Part shown: positions 15,305 to 22,776 of the stretch, piece after piece
Position numbering within the stretch: the stretch's first letter is position 1
Layout: every line of letters starts with the position of its first letter
Assembly: GCA_016212295.1 (NCBI GenBank)
Contig: JACRGO010000213.1
Location: 1 to 28,066, forward strand
Direction of reading: 5' to 3'
Origin: Nitrospinota bacterium
Lineage (GTDB): Bacteria > Nitrospinota > Nitrospinia > JACRGO01
DNA: 28,066 nucleotides
The notes under the pieces: generated by a model
Databases searched by the model: none
What the model was told of the DNA's origin: nothing
The model's input: only the letters and a program-made list of their open reading frames with translations
Translations under genes and position numbers: made by a program

Positions 15305-18013
15305 CTACTTTGCTTCTTTTTTAAAGACAGGCACCACCCGTTCCAGATAATCTGAAAATTCCTCGATTTTCCCCCGGATCTCTTCAATGTTCTTTCCCTT
15401 GCCGGCTTGTTCCAGGACAATGCCTATGCGGCTGATAGGCTCAAATCCAAAGGAGGCCCCGGTCCCCTTCATTTTATGCCCTAAACTCGCCACGGCCTCG
15501 AAATCCTTTTCACGCGATGCTTCTTGAAGTCCCTTGAGATTCTCACGCATCCTTTCCAGGAAACGAGGTATATAATCCTGGACGTCCACCGGGATGTGGG
15601 CCGGAATTTTTCCCTTTATCGCCTCGGCTGATTGAGTAGCGCAAGCCGCGTGTTTCAGGATGGTTTCCAGCAGCAGCGCCTTTTTCACCGGTTTAGTGAT
15701 GTGGCTGTTACAGCCCGCCCTGCGGCTCTTTTCCGATTCTTCCCTGAGGGCATAAGCTGTTAAAGCGATGACCGGTGTCTCCCCCGCGTTCGTTTCATGC
15801 TCCCACTTCCTTATTTCCCTGGTGGCGGCGTATCCGTCCATGACGGGCATCTGCATGTCCATCAAAACCAGATCATATTTATTCGCCTTGAATTTTTCCA
15901 CGGCCATGGCGCCGTTTTCAGCCACGTCCAGGCCCCAGGGAGCGCCTTTCAGGTAGGCATGGACCACCATCCGGTTTTCCTCCGCGTCATCCACGAGGAG
16001 TATTTTAAGCGGGGGAAATTTACCGGGATCAATGGAGACCTTCAAGGCCGTCTCCGCCTCTGCTTCCTCTATTTCCCCCAAGGCGGAAAGGATGGAGTCA
16101 TGCACATTGCTCCTCCTTATAGGTTTAAACAGATAACCGCCGATCCCCAATCCATGGTATCTATCAATATAGCTGCTCCGGTTTTCGGTGGTAAGCATCA
16201 TGACCGGCAGGCTCCCCATGCCGGGGCTCTTTTTTATATGTCCGGCGATATCAAAGCCGTCCATTCCAGGCATGAGGCAATCCAAAAAAACAAATTTATA
16301 AGGATCTCCCGCCTTGTGGGCCCGGTCCAATTTAGAGAGGGCCGTTGGTCCCGACTCTGCCTCCTCCACCAGGGCGCCTGCCTCGGAAAGAATTTCGCGC
16401 AATATAAAACGGTTCATGGCGCTGTCATCGGCTATAAGTATCCTTGCGTCCTTAAGGTTCGTTGGGGCGGGCGGGCGGGCCTCTTCCAGCCCGGAGGCCG
16501 ATTGGGAGTGGATGGAAAAATAAAAAACGCATCCCTGGCCATCCGCGCTTTCCACCCAGATACGCCCTCCCATTAGTTCCACCAAGCGTTTGGAAATGGA
16601 GAGTCCCAATCCAGTGCCCCCATATTTGCGGGTGGTGGAGGAATCGGCCTGGGTGAAGCTGTCAAAAATCCTGTCTTGTTTTTCCTTAGGGACGCCTATT
16701 CCCGTGTCCTTTACGGAGAAGAGCAGTTCCACGTCCCCCTGGCCGCCGCTTTCCGTTTCCTTCAGCCGCGCCTCGATAACCACCTCTCCCTTGTCAGTGA
16801 ATTTGATGGCGTTTCCTATGAGATTTATGAGGACTTGGCGGAGCCGGACCGGGTCGCCCTTTATCATGCCCGGCACATCGGGATGCACGCGGAAGGCCAC
16901 CTCGATGTTTTTTTTATGGGCGCGTATGGCCAGAATGTCGCACGTCTTTTCCATTAAATCGCGGAGATTGAAGTCCACGTATTCCAACTCGATATGCCCT
17001 GCCTCTATTTTCGAGAAATCAAGAATATCGTTTATAAGGGCCAGGAGGACGTCTCCCGATGTTTTGGATAATTGCAAATATTCCTTCTGGGCCGGGGTGA
17101 GAGAGGTCTCTTCCAGCATTTCGCCCATGCCGATGATGGCGTTCAAGGGGGTGCGGATTTCATGGCTCATTATGGAGAGGAACTCGCTCTTGGCCTTAGT
17201 GGCCTTTTCCGCGCTTTCCTTCGCGACAAGCAGTTCCTTGTTGGCGATCTGTAGTTCGGCTGTCCTTTCCTCCACCATTTCCTCCAATTGTTCCCTGTGC
17301 CGCGTGAGTTCCTGGTCCCTTCCCTGTATCTGGCTCAGCATCTCATTAAAGGTGTCCACCAGCAGCCCCAATTCATCTTCGCTTTCCTTCATGGCCCGGA
17401 CAGAATAATCCTTTTTCTCGGAAACGGTTTTTGCGGATTGGACCAAGTTCAAAACCGGGCCTGAGATCAACCTCTGGAGCCTTGAGGAAAGAAAGAAGGC
17501 CACCAGGAAGGAAATGAGCAGCACGGATGCCGCGGTAATGGCGTTTTGCTTCAGGATATCATTCAATTCATTTAAGTCGGCCTTGATGTAAACGGTCCCG
17601 ATCCTTTCATTCTCCAGGAAAATGGGCCTGAACATGATAAGATGGGAGTCGCGGAATATATATCCGTCCTTTTCCGGCCTTGGAGGGAAATCCGCCTTTT
17701 GGGTCCCGCGGAAATAGCAGGTGAACATTTGCCCCGTGTCCTCGTAAATGCAGGATGTGACTATGGATTGCTTGGCCGACAGCGCGGAAAGGGTCTCCTT
17801 GGCGGACACGGGATCATTAAAGGCGATCGCGGCTGTGCTGCGGTCCGCGATGATTTCCGCGAGGGTGGAGAGGTCCCGGACCATGTTTTTTCTCAGCAAG
17901 GCCTGGTCGTAGGCGATGAACATGGCGCAGGCGATGAGCAGGGCGGCGGAGCTGGTTAGAAGGATAATGGCCCGCAGCTTGTTTTTCAGGTTCAGATTTT
18001 TCAGCGTCCTCAC
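15305..18013 (-). CDS. Hybrid histidine kinase: CHASE8-like sensor, HAMP, kinase, two receivers, Hpt
   Basis: A 902-residue inner-membrane phosphorelay protein. TM1 is about 14-35 and TM2 about 158-176. The periplasmic part (about 36-157) has LAEIIADRSTAAIAFND, characteristic of the CHASE8 sensor of YfiN-like proteins. A HAMP domain (about 177-235) and coiled coil lead to HisKA with H284 (SHEIRTPLN), an ATPase domain with N401, DTGIG and GGTGLGLS, receiver 1 (D578 in FLDCLMPGMDG), receiver 2 (D719 in LMDMQMPVMDG) and a C-terminal Hpt with H846 (LGHKMKGTGASFG). All phospho-sites for a His-Asp-His relay are present. The YfiR-like gene starts the pair and ends 6 bp upstream. I infer that the YfiR-like protein controls this kinase in the periplasm. 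The final output regulator is not in the window. Confidence 0.94.
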   Translation of the reverse strand: MRTLKNLNLKNKLRAIILLTSSAALLIACAMFIAYDQALLRKNMVRDLSTLAEIIADRSTAAIAFNDPVSAKETLSALSAKQSIVTSCIYEDTGQMFTCYFRGTQKADFPPRPEKDGYIFRDSHLIMFRPIFLENERIGTVYIKADLNELNDILKQNAITAASVLLISFLVAFFLSSRLQRLISGPVLNLVQSAKTVSEKKDYSVRAMKESEDELGLLVDTFNEMLSQIQGRDQELTRHREQLEEMVEERTAELQIANKELLVAKESAEKATKAKSEFLSIMSHEIRTPLNAIIGMGEMLEETSLTPAQKEYLQLSKTSGDVLLALINDILDFSKIEAGHIELEYVDFNLRDLMEKTCDILAIRAHKKNIEVAFRVHPDVPGMIKGDPVRLRQVLINLIGNAIKFTDKGEVVIEARLKETESGGQGDVELLFSVKDTGIGVPKEKQDRIFDSFTQADSSTTRKYGGTGLGLSISKRLVELMGGRIWVESADGQGCVFYFSIHSQSASGLEEARPPAPTNLKDARILIADDSAMNRFILREILSEAGALVEEAESGPTALSKLDRAHKAGDPYKFVFLDCLMPGMDGFDIAGHIKKSPGMGSLPVMMLTTENRSSYIDRYHGLGIGGYLFKPIRRSNVHDSILSALGEIEEAEAETALKVSIDPGKFPPLKILLVDDAEENRMVVHAYLKGAPWGLDVAENGAMAVEKFKANKYDLVLMDMQMPVMDGYAATREIRKWEHETNAGETPVIALTAYALREESEKSRRAGCNSHITKPVKKALLLETILKHAACATQSAEAIKGKIPAHIPVDVQDYIPRFLERMRENLKGLQEASREKDFEAVASLGHKMKGTGASFGFEPISRIGIVLEQAGKGKNIEEIRGKIEEFSDYLERVVPVFKKEAK

Positions 18014-18019
18014 TTAATC

Positions 18020-18571
18020 TTATTCCTTAACACCCTTGGCCAATTCAAGGAGTTTGGAGCTTATCCTGAGGCCTGCCCGCTCGGCCGCTGGCAGATTGAC
18101 GACGAAACGGATTTTGCTTTCATGTAAAACAAATTGGATAATGCCCCCGGCGTCTATGAAACCTTCCATGTCTCCCACGGTCAAAATGTTCTTTTCATTC
18201 AAGGCTTGGAAGATGCCTGCAAGGTTTTTTTTCTCCGAGTCGCTCACGAAGAGGCAATCGCAGTTTCCGATGTGCTGTAAATCGGTGATGAGCCTGATGG
18301 CGACCTTGCGGGCCTTCACGGGTTTGCTGTTAATAATATTCAGGTCTTCTCCAAATGGATCTAGTCCCAGGACGCAGACGGAGAATTCGGGAGAGGAGGT
18401 GGAACTTTCTGGCCACTCTACGAACCTGGCGAAATTGTACAGGAAGGCGGCCTTGACCTTATATTCCGGGAGTTGGTTTGATTCCGCGTGGACCTTCCAA
18501 AGCGTCGGCCCGGCAAAACATATGGCGGTAAGGGCCGCGTAGCCAAGAATTCTTTTTAGATAGCCTGGCAA
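18020..18571 (-). CDS. YfiR-family (DUF4154) periplasmic protein
   Basis: A 183-residue exported protein. The signal peptide is residues 1-29 (cleavage likely after KVHA), then the YfiR hallmark YKVKAAFLYNFARFVEWPE, FSVCVLGLDPFGEDL, a CDCLFVS segment, ILTVGDMEGFIDAGGIIQFV and the closing RFVVNLPAAERAGLRISSKLLELA. In Pseudomonas, YfiR sits in the periplasm and represses the diguanylate cyclase YfiN through its CHASE8 domain. Here the next gene, 6 bp away, is a CHASE8-like hybrid kinase, so the same type of periplasmic control is likely. The start is TTG at 18571; no ATG or GTG in frame gives a signal peptide. The outer-membrane partner YfiB is not in the window. A weak -24/-12-like promoter lies at 18657-18673. 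Confidence 0.88.
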   Translation of the reverse strand: MPGYLKRILGYAALTAICFAGPTLWKVHAESNQLPEYKVKAAFLYNFARFVEWPESSTSSPEFSVCVLGLDPFGEDLNIINSKPVKARKVAIRLITDLQHIGNCDCLFVSDSEKKNLAGIFQALNEKNILTVGDMEGFIDAGGIIQFVLHESKIRFVVNLPAAERAGLRISSKLLELAKGVKE

Positions 18572-18656
18572 GGTTTGTTTCGTCCCATGAAAAGGTAAGC
18601 AGAGATTATTTTTTCAGCGTCAAGGTTTCCAACATAAAGTATTTAATTACAATGAT

Positions 18657-18673
18657 AGCAAAGTTTATTCCAG
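18657..18673 (-). promoter_or_regulatory. Weak sigma-54 (-24/-12) promoter candidate for the yfiR-like operon
   Basis: On the minus strand, CTGGAATAAACTTTGCT keeps the -24 TGG and the full -12 TTGCT with correct spacing, but lacks the CAC after GG. The predicted start is near 18646, leaving a leader of about 75 bases to the TTG start at 18571. Confidence 0.3.
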
Positions 18674-18680
18674 GAGGCCA

Positions 18681-18746
18681 ATGAAAAGAAAAAAGCCAAA
18701 TTCCTGTCCACGGAAGCTCTTCATTGACAAGGCCAGGCTAAAATGA
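18681..18746 (+). CDS. Possible 21-residue basic peptide
   Basis: AGGAGG (18672-18677) stands 3 bases before an ATG that opens a 21-codon frame, MKRKKPNSCPRKLFIDKARL plus a final lysine, ending in TGA. The peptide is strongly basic with a single cysteine. The spacing is shorter than usual and no homology is recognised. It lies in the 301-bp divergent gap between the yfiR-like gene and murA, upstream of and partly overlapping the predicted murA promoter. It could be chance. Confidence 0.2.
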   Translation: MKRKKPNSCPRKLFIDKARLK

Positions 18747-18752
18747 AATAAT
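18724..18752 (+). promoter_or_regulatory. Sigma-70-type promoter for murA
   Basis: A perfect -35 TTGACA (18724-18729), a 17-base spacer and a -10 AATAAT (18747-18752; 5 of 6). The predicted transcript start is near 18759, about 114 bases before the chosen murA ATG. It is the best standard promoter match I found in the window. Confidence 0.55.
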
Positions 18753-18872
18753 TCGTTGTTGAAAAGGTTGTTATATTATTCCGAAAATTTATCTCTTTTT
18801 TTGCCATGAAACGTTTTACTTTTTACCGCCTTTTTGAAATTTCAAATATTTTGTGCTCATTGCGGAAATGAA

Positions 18873-20207
18873 ATGCGCGAGATAAATTCTCAGAATAGGC
18901 GGGTAAGTATCTACAAGATAACCGGCGGGAAAAAACTGCAAGGCGCCGTGAAGGTGGCCGGGGCCAAGAATGCAGCCACGAAGGAAATCGTCGCCTCCCT
19001 TCTGACCAGGGAAAAGTGCCGCTTGGGCAATGTCCCCAGGATCGGGGACATAGAGGTGACACTGGAGATGTGCAAGCTCCTCGGCTCCAATTATTCATGG
19101 ACCGGGGACGGGGCCCTCGAAATTGAAAACTCCGCGCTCTCATCCTTTGAAATCCCCTTCGATTACACGGGCATAAACCGGATTCCAATCCTGTTGCTCG
19201 GCCCCCTTCTCCACAGGTTCGGCAAGGCGGTGGTCCCGGTCCCTGGCGGATGCAGGATAGGACCAAGGCCCGTGGATTTCCACATTCAGGCCCTGCAACG
19301 CCTGGGGGCCAGCGTTGAATTAAAGGACGAGAAATTCATCGTCCATGCCAGGAAGCTGTCCGGCAATCTCATAGAACTCCCCTATCCAAGCGTTGGCGCG
19401 ACCGAGAACATCATCATCACCGCCACTCTCGCGGAAGGGACCACCACCATCAAGAACGCGGCGGTGGAGCCGGAGGTAATCGACCTTATCTCGTTCCTGC
19501 AGAGCATGGGGGCGATCATTTACGTGGACGTGGACAGGAAGATAGTGGTTGAAGGAGTAAAGGAGCTTAACGGCGCGGCGCACCGGGTCATCAACGACCG
19601 CATAGAGGCCGCCTCCTTCGCGTCCCTTGCGGCGGTCACGGAAGGGGACGTCATGGTCGAGGGCGCTAGCCAGGACCACATGCTGACCTTCCTGAACTAC
19701 TACAGAAAGGTAGGGGGCAGGTTCCGCGTGGAGGAAGACGGCATTCATTTTTTTTCCGCCGGGACCCTTACGCCCGTGGCTATGGAGACGGACGTCCATC
19801 CCTGGTTCATGACCGATTGGCAGCAGCCTTTTGCCGTGATGCTCACACAGGCGGACGGGCTTTCAGTCATCCATGAGACCGTGTACGAAAACCGTTTCGG
19901 TTATGCCGAGGAACTCAAGCGCATGGGCGCGGAAATCCAGTTGTATAACTATTGCCTGGGCAACAAGCCGTGCCGCTTTTCCGGGAGGGACTATAAGCAT
20001 AGCTGCGTCATCAAGGGGAAGAGTCTCTTGAAGGGGCGGGAGATACGGATCCCCGACCTCCGGGCGGGCTTTTCGTACCTGATCGCGGCCGCCATCGCCG
20101 AGGGGGTTTCTGAAATTCACGGCGTGGAATACATCGAACGCGGCTATGAAAACATCTTCGGGAAATTCAAGGCCCTTGGAGCGGACATCGAGGTTTGTGA
20201 AAAATGA
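18873..20207 (+). CDS. murA: UDP-N-acetylglucosamine 1-carboxyvinyltransferase (MurA type)
   Basis: A 444-residue cytoplasmic enzyme of the EPSP-synthase fold that transfers enolpyruvate from PEP to UDP-GlcNAc, the first committed step of peptidoglycan synthesis. K32-N33 (GAKNAAT) and catalytic C127 in PGGCRIGPRPVDFHI match E. coli Lys22-Asn23 and Cys115. R103, the Asp in FMTDWQQP, the Arg in VYENRFGYAEEL and the Arg in DLRAGFSYL fit the other active-site residues. The DWQQPF stretch differs from the usual PTDxQ, so this is a divergent branch. Having Cys rather than Asp at 127 predicts fosfomycin sensitivity. I chose ATG 18873; an in-frame TTG at 18834 would add 13 residues without homology. 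Its stop overlaps the next start (ATGA). Confidence 0.9.
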   Translation: MREINSQNRRVSIYKITGGKKLQGAVKVAGAKNAATKEIVASLLTREKCRLGNVPRIGDIEVTLEMCKLLGSNYSWTGDGALEIENSALSSFEIPFDYTGINRIPILLLGPLLHRFGKAVVPVPGGCRIGPRPVDFHIQALQRLGASVELKDEKFIVHARKLSGNLIELPYPSVGATENIIITATLAEGTTTIKNAAVEPEVIDLISFLQSMGAIIYVDVDRKIVVEGVKELNGAAHRVINDRIEAASFASLAAVTEGDVMVEGASQDHMLTFLNYYRKVGGRFRVEEDGIHFFSAGTLTPVAMETDVHPWFMTDWQQPFAVMLTQADGLSVIHETVYENRFGYAEELKRMGAEIQLYNYCLGNKPCRFSGRDYKHSCVIKGKSLLKGREIRIPDLRAGFSYLIAAAIAEGVSEIHGVEYIERGYENIFGKFKALGADIEVCEK

Positions 20208-20794
20208 AAGTGGAAGTCCTGGAGAAAAAAAGGATCTTCGACCGGTTTTTCAAAATAGATGAAGTCCTCTTGCGGCACGAAAAACACGATGGAGGCATGA
20301 GCCCGCCCCAAACCAGGTTCTGTTTTGAGAGGGGGGAATCGGTGGCCGTGGTCCTCTTTGATCCCGGCACGGAGGAAGTCCTGCTGATCGAGCAATTCAG
20401 GTATCCGGCTTTTTCCGCCGGACATGAGGGGTGGCTGCTGGAAATAGTGGCCGGAAGCGTTGACAGGGAAGAGGCCCTTGAAGAAATCGCCTCCAGGGAG
20501 GTCCTGGAAGAGACGGGCTATTTCATCCCGCCGGTGTCCCTGAAAAAACTTTGCGTTTTTTTTGCAAGTCCAGGCGGGACTTCTGAAAGGGTCCATCTCT
20601 ATTTAGGCAAGGTCTCAGATCTTGATAAAAAGGAAAAGGGCGGTGGAAAGGAATCCGAGGAGGAGGATATACGCCTTGAAAAAATTCCATTGAAGGCCGC
20701 TCTGGATATGGTCCGCTCCGGCAAGATAGAGGACGCCAAGACCATCATCGGTTTGATGATGCTGGAAAAGAACATAGCTTCACAAGTTGATTAA
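20204..20794 (+). CDS. Nudix hydrolase, ADP-ribose pyrophosphatase-like
   Basis: A 196-residue hydrolase with an exact Nudix box at 84-106: G84-x5-E90-x7-R98-E-V-L-E-E-T-G-Y. Before it is IEQFRYPAFSAG...WLLEIVAG, the pattern typical of ADP-sugar (ADP-ribose) pyrophosphatases, which cleave ADP-ribose to AMP and ribose 5-phosphate using Mg2+. After it, a Lys/Glu-rich loop (KEKGGGKESEEED) leads to the C-terminal helix KTIIGLMMLEK. The substrate cannot be fixed from sequence; nucleotide sugars are possible given the MurA neighbour. The ATG at 20204 overlaps the murA stop by 4 bp, so translation is probably coupled. No separate ribosome-binding site is evident. Confidence 0.88.
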   Translation: MKVEVLEKKRIFDRFFKIDEVLLRHEKHDGGMSPPQTRFCFERGESVAVVLFDPGTEEVLLIEQFRYPAFSAGHEGWLLEIVAGSVDREEALEEIASREVLEETGYFIPPVSLKKLCVFFASPGGTSERVHLYLGKVSDLDKKEKGGGKESEEEDIRLEKIPLKAALDMVRSGKIEDAKTIIGLMMLEKNIASQVD

Positions 20795-20826
20795 TGAAAA
20801 TAGGCGCTTTCCCAAAAAGCTGAGTG

Positions 20827-20860
20827 ACTAAAGTGTCAAGTGAACTAAAGTGCCTAAAGT
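20827..20860. repeat. Short direct repeat ACTAAAGTG
   Basis: Two exact copies of ACTAAAGTG (20827-20835 and 20844-20852) and a third partial copy (CTAAAGT, 20854-20860), spaced 17 and about 10 bases, lie just before the ribosome-binding site of the pseudouridine synthase. This is another short-repeat family seen in gaps of this window. Confidence 0.45.
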
Positions 20861-20871
20861 TAGGGAAAAAC

Positions 20872-21669
20872 ATGAAAGCCAAAAAAGTAACTAAAAAACT
20901 CGGACAAACCGGACCGGTCCGCCTTCAGAAATTATTGTCCATGGCCGGGGTCGCCTCAAGAAGGGCCTCGGAAAAGATGATAGAAGAGGGGGTAGTGCGC
21001 GTGGACGGAAAGATCGTCCGCGAAATGGGGACCAAGGTGGACCCCGAGAAGGGGGCCGTAACCGTCCGCGGCAAGCCGGTAAGGGCGATGGGCCGGAAGC
21101 TCTATTTCCTTTTCTACAAACCCCTGGGATGCCTGACCACCGCCAAGGACGATAAGGAAAGGCCGACTGTCTTTCACTTCCTGAAGGGCATAAAGGAGAA
21201 GGTTTTCCCTGTTGGGCGGCTGGACTTCAACACAGAGGGCCTTTTGCTCATCACCAATGACGGCGAGCTGGCCCAGGCTTTGAGCCATCCCTCATATAAA
21301 CTGGAAAAAACCTATCAGGCGAAGGTGAGGGGCGTCCCCAAGGAGGAGACCCTGAAAAAACTTGAGGGAGGGATTGTATTGGATGGAGGAGAAAAGACCG
21401 CGCCCTTGAAGGCTTTCCTGCTCAGGACCACAGGGAAGAACGCGTGGGTCGAATTCCGCCTCAGGGAAGGGAAAAACCGGCAAATACGCAGGATGTGCGA
21501 AAGGGTCGGCCACCCTGTAAGCAAACTGAAAAGGACCGGCATTGCGTTTCTGAAATGCACCGGCCTTAGGCCAGGCGACTACCGCCACTTGTCGGAAAGG
21601 GAGATTTCCAAGCTACGGTCATTTTTGAAATTCAAGGAAGGCGGAGGAAAGTTGAAAAGAAAAGGTTAA
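20872..21669 (+). CDS. rluB: 23S/16S rRNA pseudouridine synthase, RsuA/RluB family
   Basis: A 265-residue enzyme that isomerises uridine to pseudouridine in ribosomal RNA. An N-terminal S4 RNA-binding domain (about 16-70; RLQKLLSMAGVASRRASEKM) is followed by the catalytic domain: YFLFYKPLGCLTT, then GRLDFNTEGLLLITNDGEL with catalytic D118, SHPSYKLEKTYQAKV, and the closing LREGKNRQIRRMCERVGHPV. This order fits RluB/RsuA/RluE/RluF; RluB (23S helix 89 region) is most likely but the exact target site is inference. The ATG at 20872 has AGGGA about 7 bases upstream and fits family starts. A GTG at 20824 lies inside a repeat and is less likely. The basic tail GGGKLKRKG is low complexity. Confidence 0.9.
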   Translation: MKAKKVTKKLGQTGPVRLQKLLSMAGVASRRASEKMIEEGVVRVDGKIVREMGTKVDPEKGAVTVRGKPVRAMGRKLYFLFYKPLGCLTTAKDDKERPTVFHFLKGIKEKVFPVGRLDFNTEGLLLITNDGELAQALSHPSYKLEKTYQAKVRGVPKEETLKKLEGGIVLDGGEKTAPLKAFLLRTTGKNAWVEFRLREGKNRQIRRMCERVGHPVSKLKRTGIAFLKCTGLRPGDYRHLSEREISKLRSFLKFKEGGGKLKRKG

Positions 21670-21705
21670 TATTAACCGTCTCAAAATAGAACGCGCATAA
21701 AAATT

Positions 21706-21746
21706 CCCCTCCTTGGAGGGGTGGCGCGGAGCGCCGGGGTGGGTTA
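21706..21746. repeat. Tandem small palindromes (CCCCTCC / GGCGC) repeat
   Basis: The palindrome CCCCTCCTTGGAGGGG (21706-21721) is followed at once by the hairpin GGCGC-GGA-GCGCC (21723-21735) and GGGGTGGGTTA. It lies in the 109-bp gap between the convergent rluB and hepT genes. No T-tract follows on either strand, so it is not a typical terminator. It resembles dispersed REP-like units. Confidence 0.6.
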
Positions 21747-21778
21747 GCGTGTTTTTTATACCAACCGCATATTGCCCT

Positions 21779-22198
21779 TCAGGATAAACATTTTTTCCAA
21801 GACAGCTTCTTAATCTTTTCCACGAACTCTCTTATGTCAGGAATTTTGTTTTTTACGGCTATGATGTTATGCCAATTCGCCTTTAAATAATGATGAATGG
21901 TTTCATTGCGATGCTTCACCAGAGGCGCCACCTTCAGTACAATATCCCCGGCAAATTCATGGCAGGCCAGGATCGTGTCTTTATATGTATCCGGGACACT
22001 TCTCTTGTTTTCTTTTAAGCACTCCTCCGCGATATCCACCAAACACAAAATAATATCGTTTATGCTTTTGTCCAGGATGTTTCTTTTGTCTCTGTCGGCA
22101 AAATAAAGGTCTCTGTCCACCCCTTCAAGCCGTGAAAGGAAATATGACATGGTTTCCTCTAAAAACGCGCATAAGGAAATTGCTCTTTTTTCAGGCAC
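21779..22198 (-). CDS. hepT: HepT-type toxin (HEPN RNase) of a toxin-antitoxin pair
   Basis: A 139-residue, mostly helical protein with the HEPN motif RX4HXY exactly at R97-NETI-H102-H-Y104, the RNase active site of HepT toxins. Other family features are NILDKSINDIILCLVDIAEECL and the C-terminal helices. In characterised systems HepT is neutralised when MntA adds AMP groups to a tyrosine near the active site; Y104 is the likely equivalent. The start is GTG at 22198, with GGAGG 7 bases upstream inside the antitoxin gene. The two genes overlap by 8 bp, so translation is coupled with antitoxin first. Repeats flank the pair on both sides. Confidence 0.88.
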   Translation of the reverse strand: MPEKRAISLCAFLEETMSYFLSRLEGVDRDLYFADRDKRNILDKSINDIILCLVDIAEECLKENKRSVPDTYKDTILACHEFAGDIVLKVAPLVKHRNETIHHYLKANWHNIIAVKNKIPDIREFVEKIKKLSWKKCLS

Positions 22199-22574
22199 TC
22201 AAGGCCCTCCTGAAGCGTATGCCTTCAGATTCATGAAGCGCCCAATCGGCCACTTTATAAAGGGTGTCCTTGTCAGGCTCAACAAGGTGTGTTCCCTTTA
22301 AGGCCTTCTGAACCACGAAAGGCGATTCGTCTTCATCGTCAAGCCTTAAAATTGAGATATCCCGGTCAACCGCCATAAGGATTCTATCCACGGCGTCGGC
22401 CTCTTCCTTGCCGTCCCTTGGGCTTAGAAATATCGCCAAGTCGATATCCGACCGTCCATGCGGCGTGCCCTCGGCAAAAGAGCCGTAGAGAAGGGCAATG
22501 TGAATTTGCCCTTTTCTTTTCAGGTCCCAAAGGACCTCCTCAAGGGGTTTCAATTCTTTTTTAATTAAGGACAT
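22191..22574 (-). CDS. mntA: MntA-type nucleotidyltransferase antitoxin
   Basis: A 127-residue minimal nucleotidyltransferase with the motif GSX10DXD: G31-S32 ... D43-I-D45 in LLYGSFAEGTPHGRSDIDLA. A third acidic residue lies in the DRDISILRL strand near residue 77. In known HepT/MntA pairs this enzyme AMPylates the toxin and blocks its RNase activity. All catalytic residues are present, so the pair should be functional. The ATG at 22574 has GAGAGG about 11 bases upstream. Upstream on the minus strand a TATACT box lies near 22611-22616 without a good -35. Order (antitoxin first) and overlap match the family. Confidence 0.9.
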   Translation of the reverse strand: MSLIKKELKPLEEVLWDLKRKGQIHIALLYGSFAEGTPHGRSDIDLAIFLSPRDGKEEADAVDRILMAVDRDISILRLDDEDESPFVVQKALKGTHLVEPDKDTLYKVADWALHESEGIRFRRALSA

Positions 22575-22776
22575 GCCGGTTTAGCCTCTCTTTAAATAAA
22601 GGACTTATTGTTAAAAGTATACACTATGTTCCCACTTATATTCACCAGGGGAATTAACCAAGTCCATGCGCATTTCAGAAAGGGTTTTCGCCTTATTCCA
22701 GGTTTAGTTTTTCTGGACATTAGTTTTCCTGAACCTTGATAATTTCCATGAAGGAAAGCTAACCTATGAATCGTCC

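Noticed and set aside
18834-18872. Upstream TTG start for murA adding 13 residues
   Set aside because: The extension does not fit MurA N-termini, and TTG has no ribosome-binding site; ATG 18873 is preferred.
20824-20871. Upstream GTG start for the pseudouridine synthase
   Set aside because: It falls in a short-repeat patch and lacks family similarity; ATG 20872 has AGGGA at good spacing.
21706-21746. Terminator between rluB and hepT
   Set aside because: The stems are GC-rich but no T-tract follows on either strand, so a repeat is the better call.
22705-22707. Amber codon read as an unusual amino acid
   Set aside because: There is no sign of a pyrrolysine system or recoding element here; a simple nonsense change or a downstream start is more likely.
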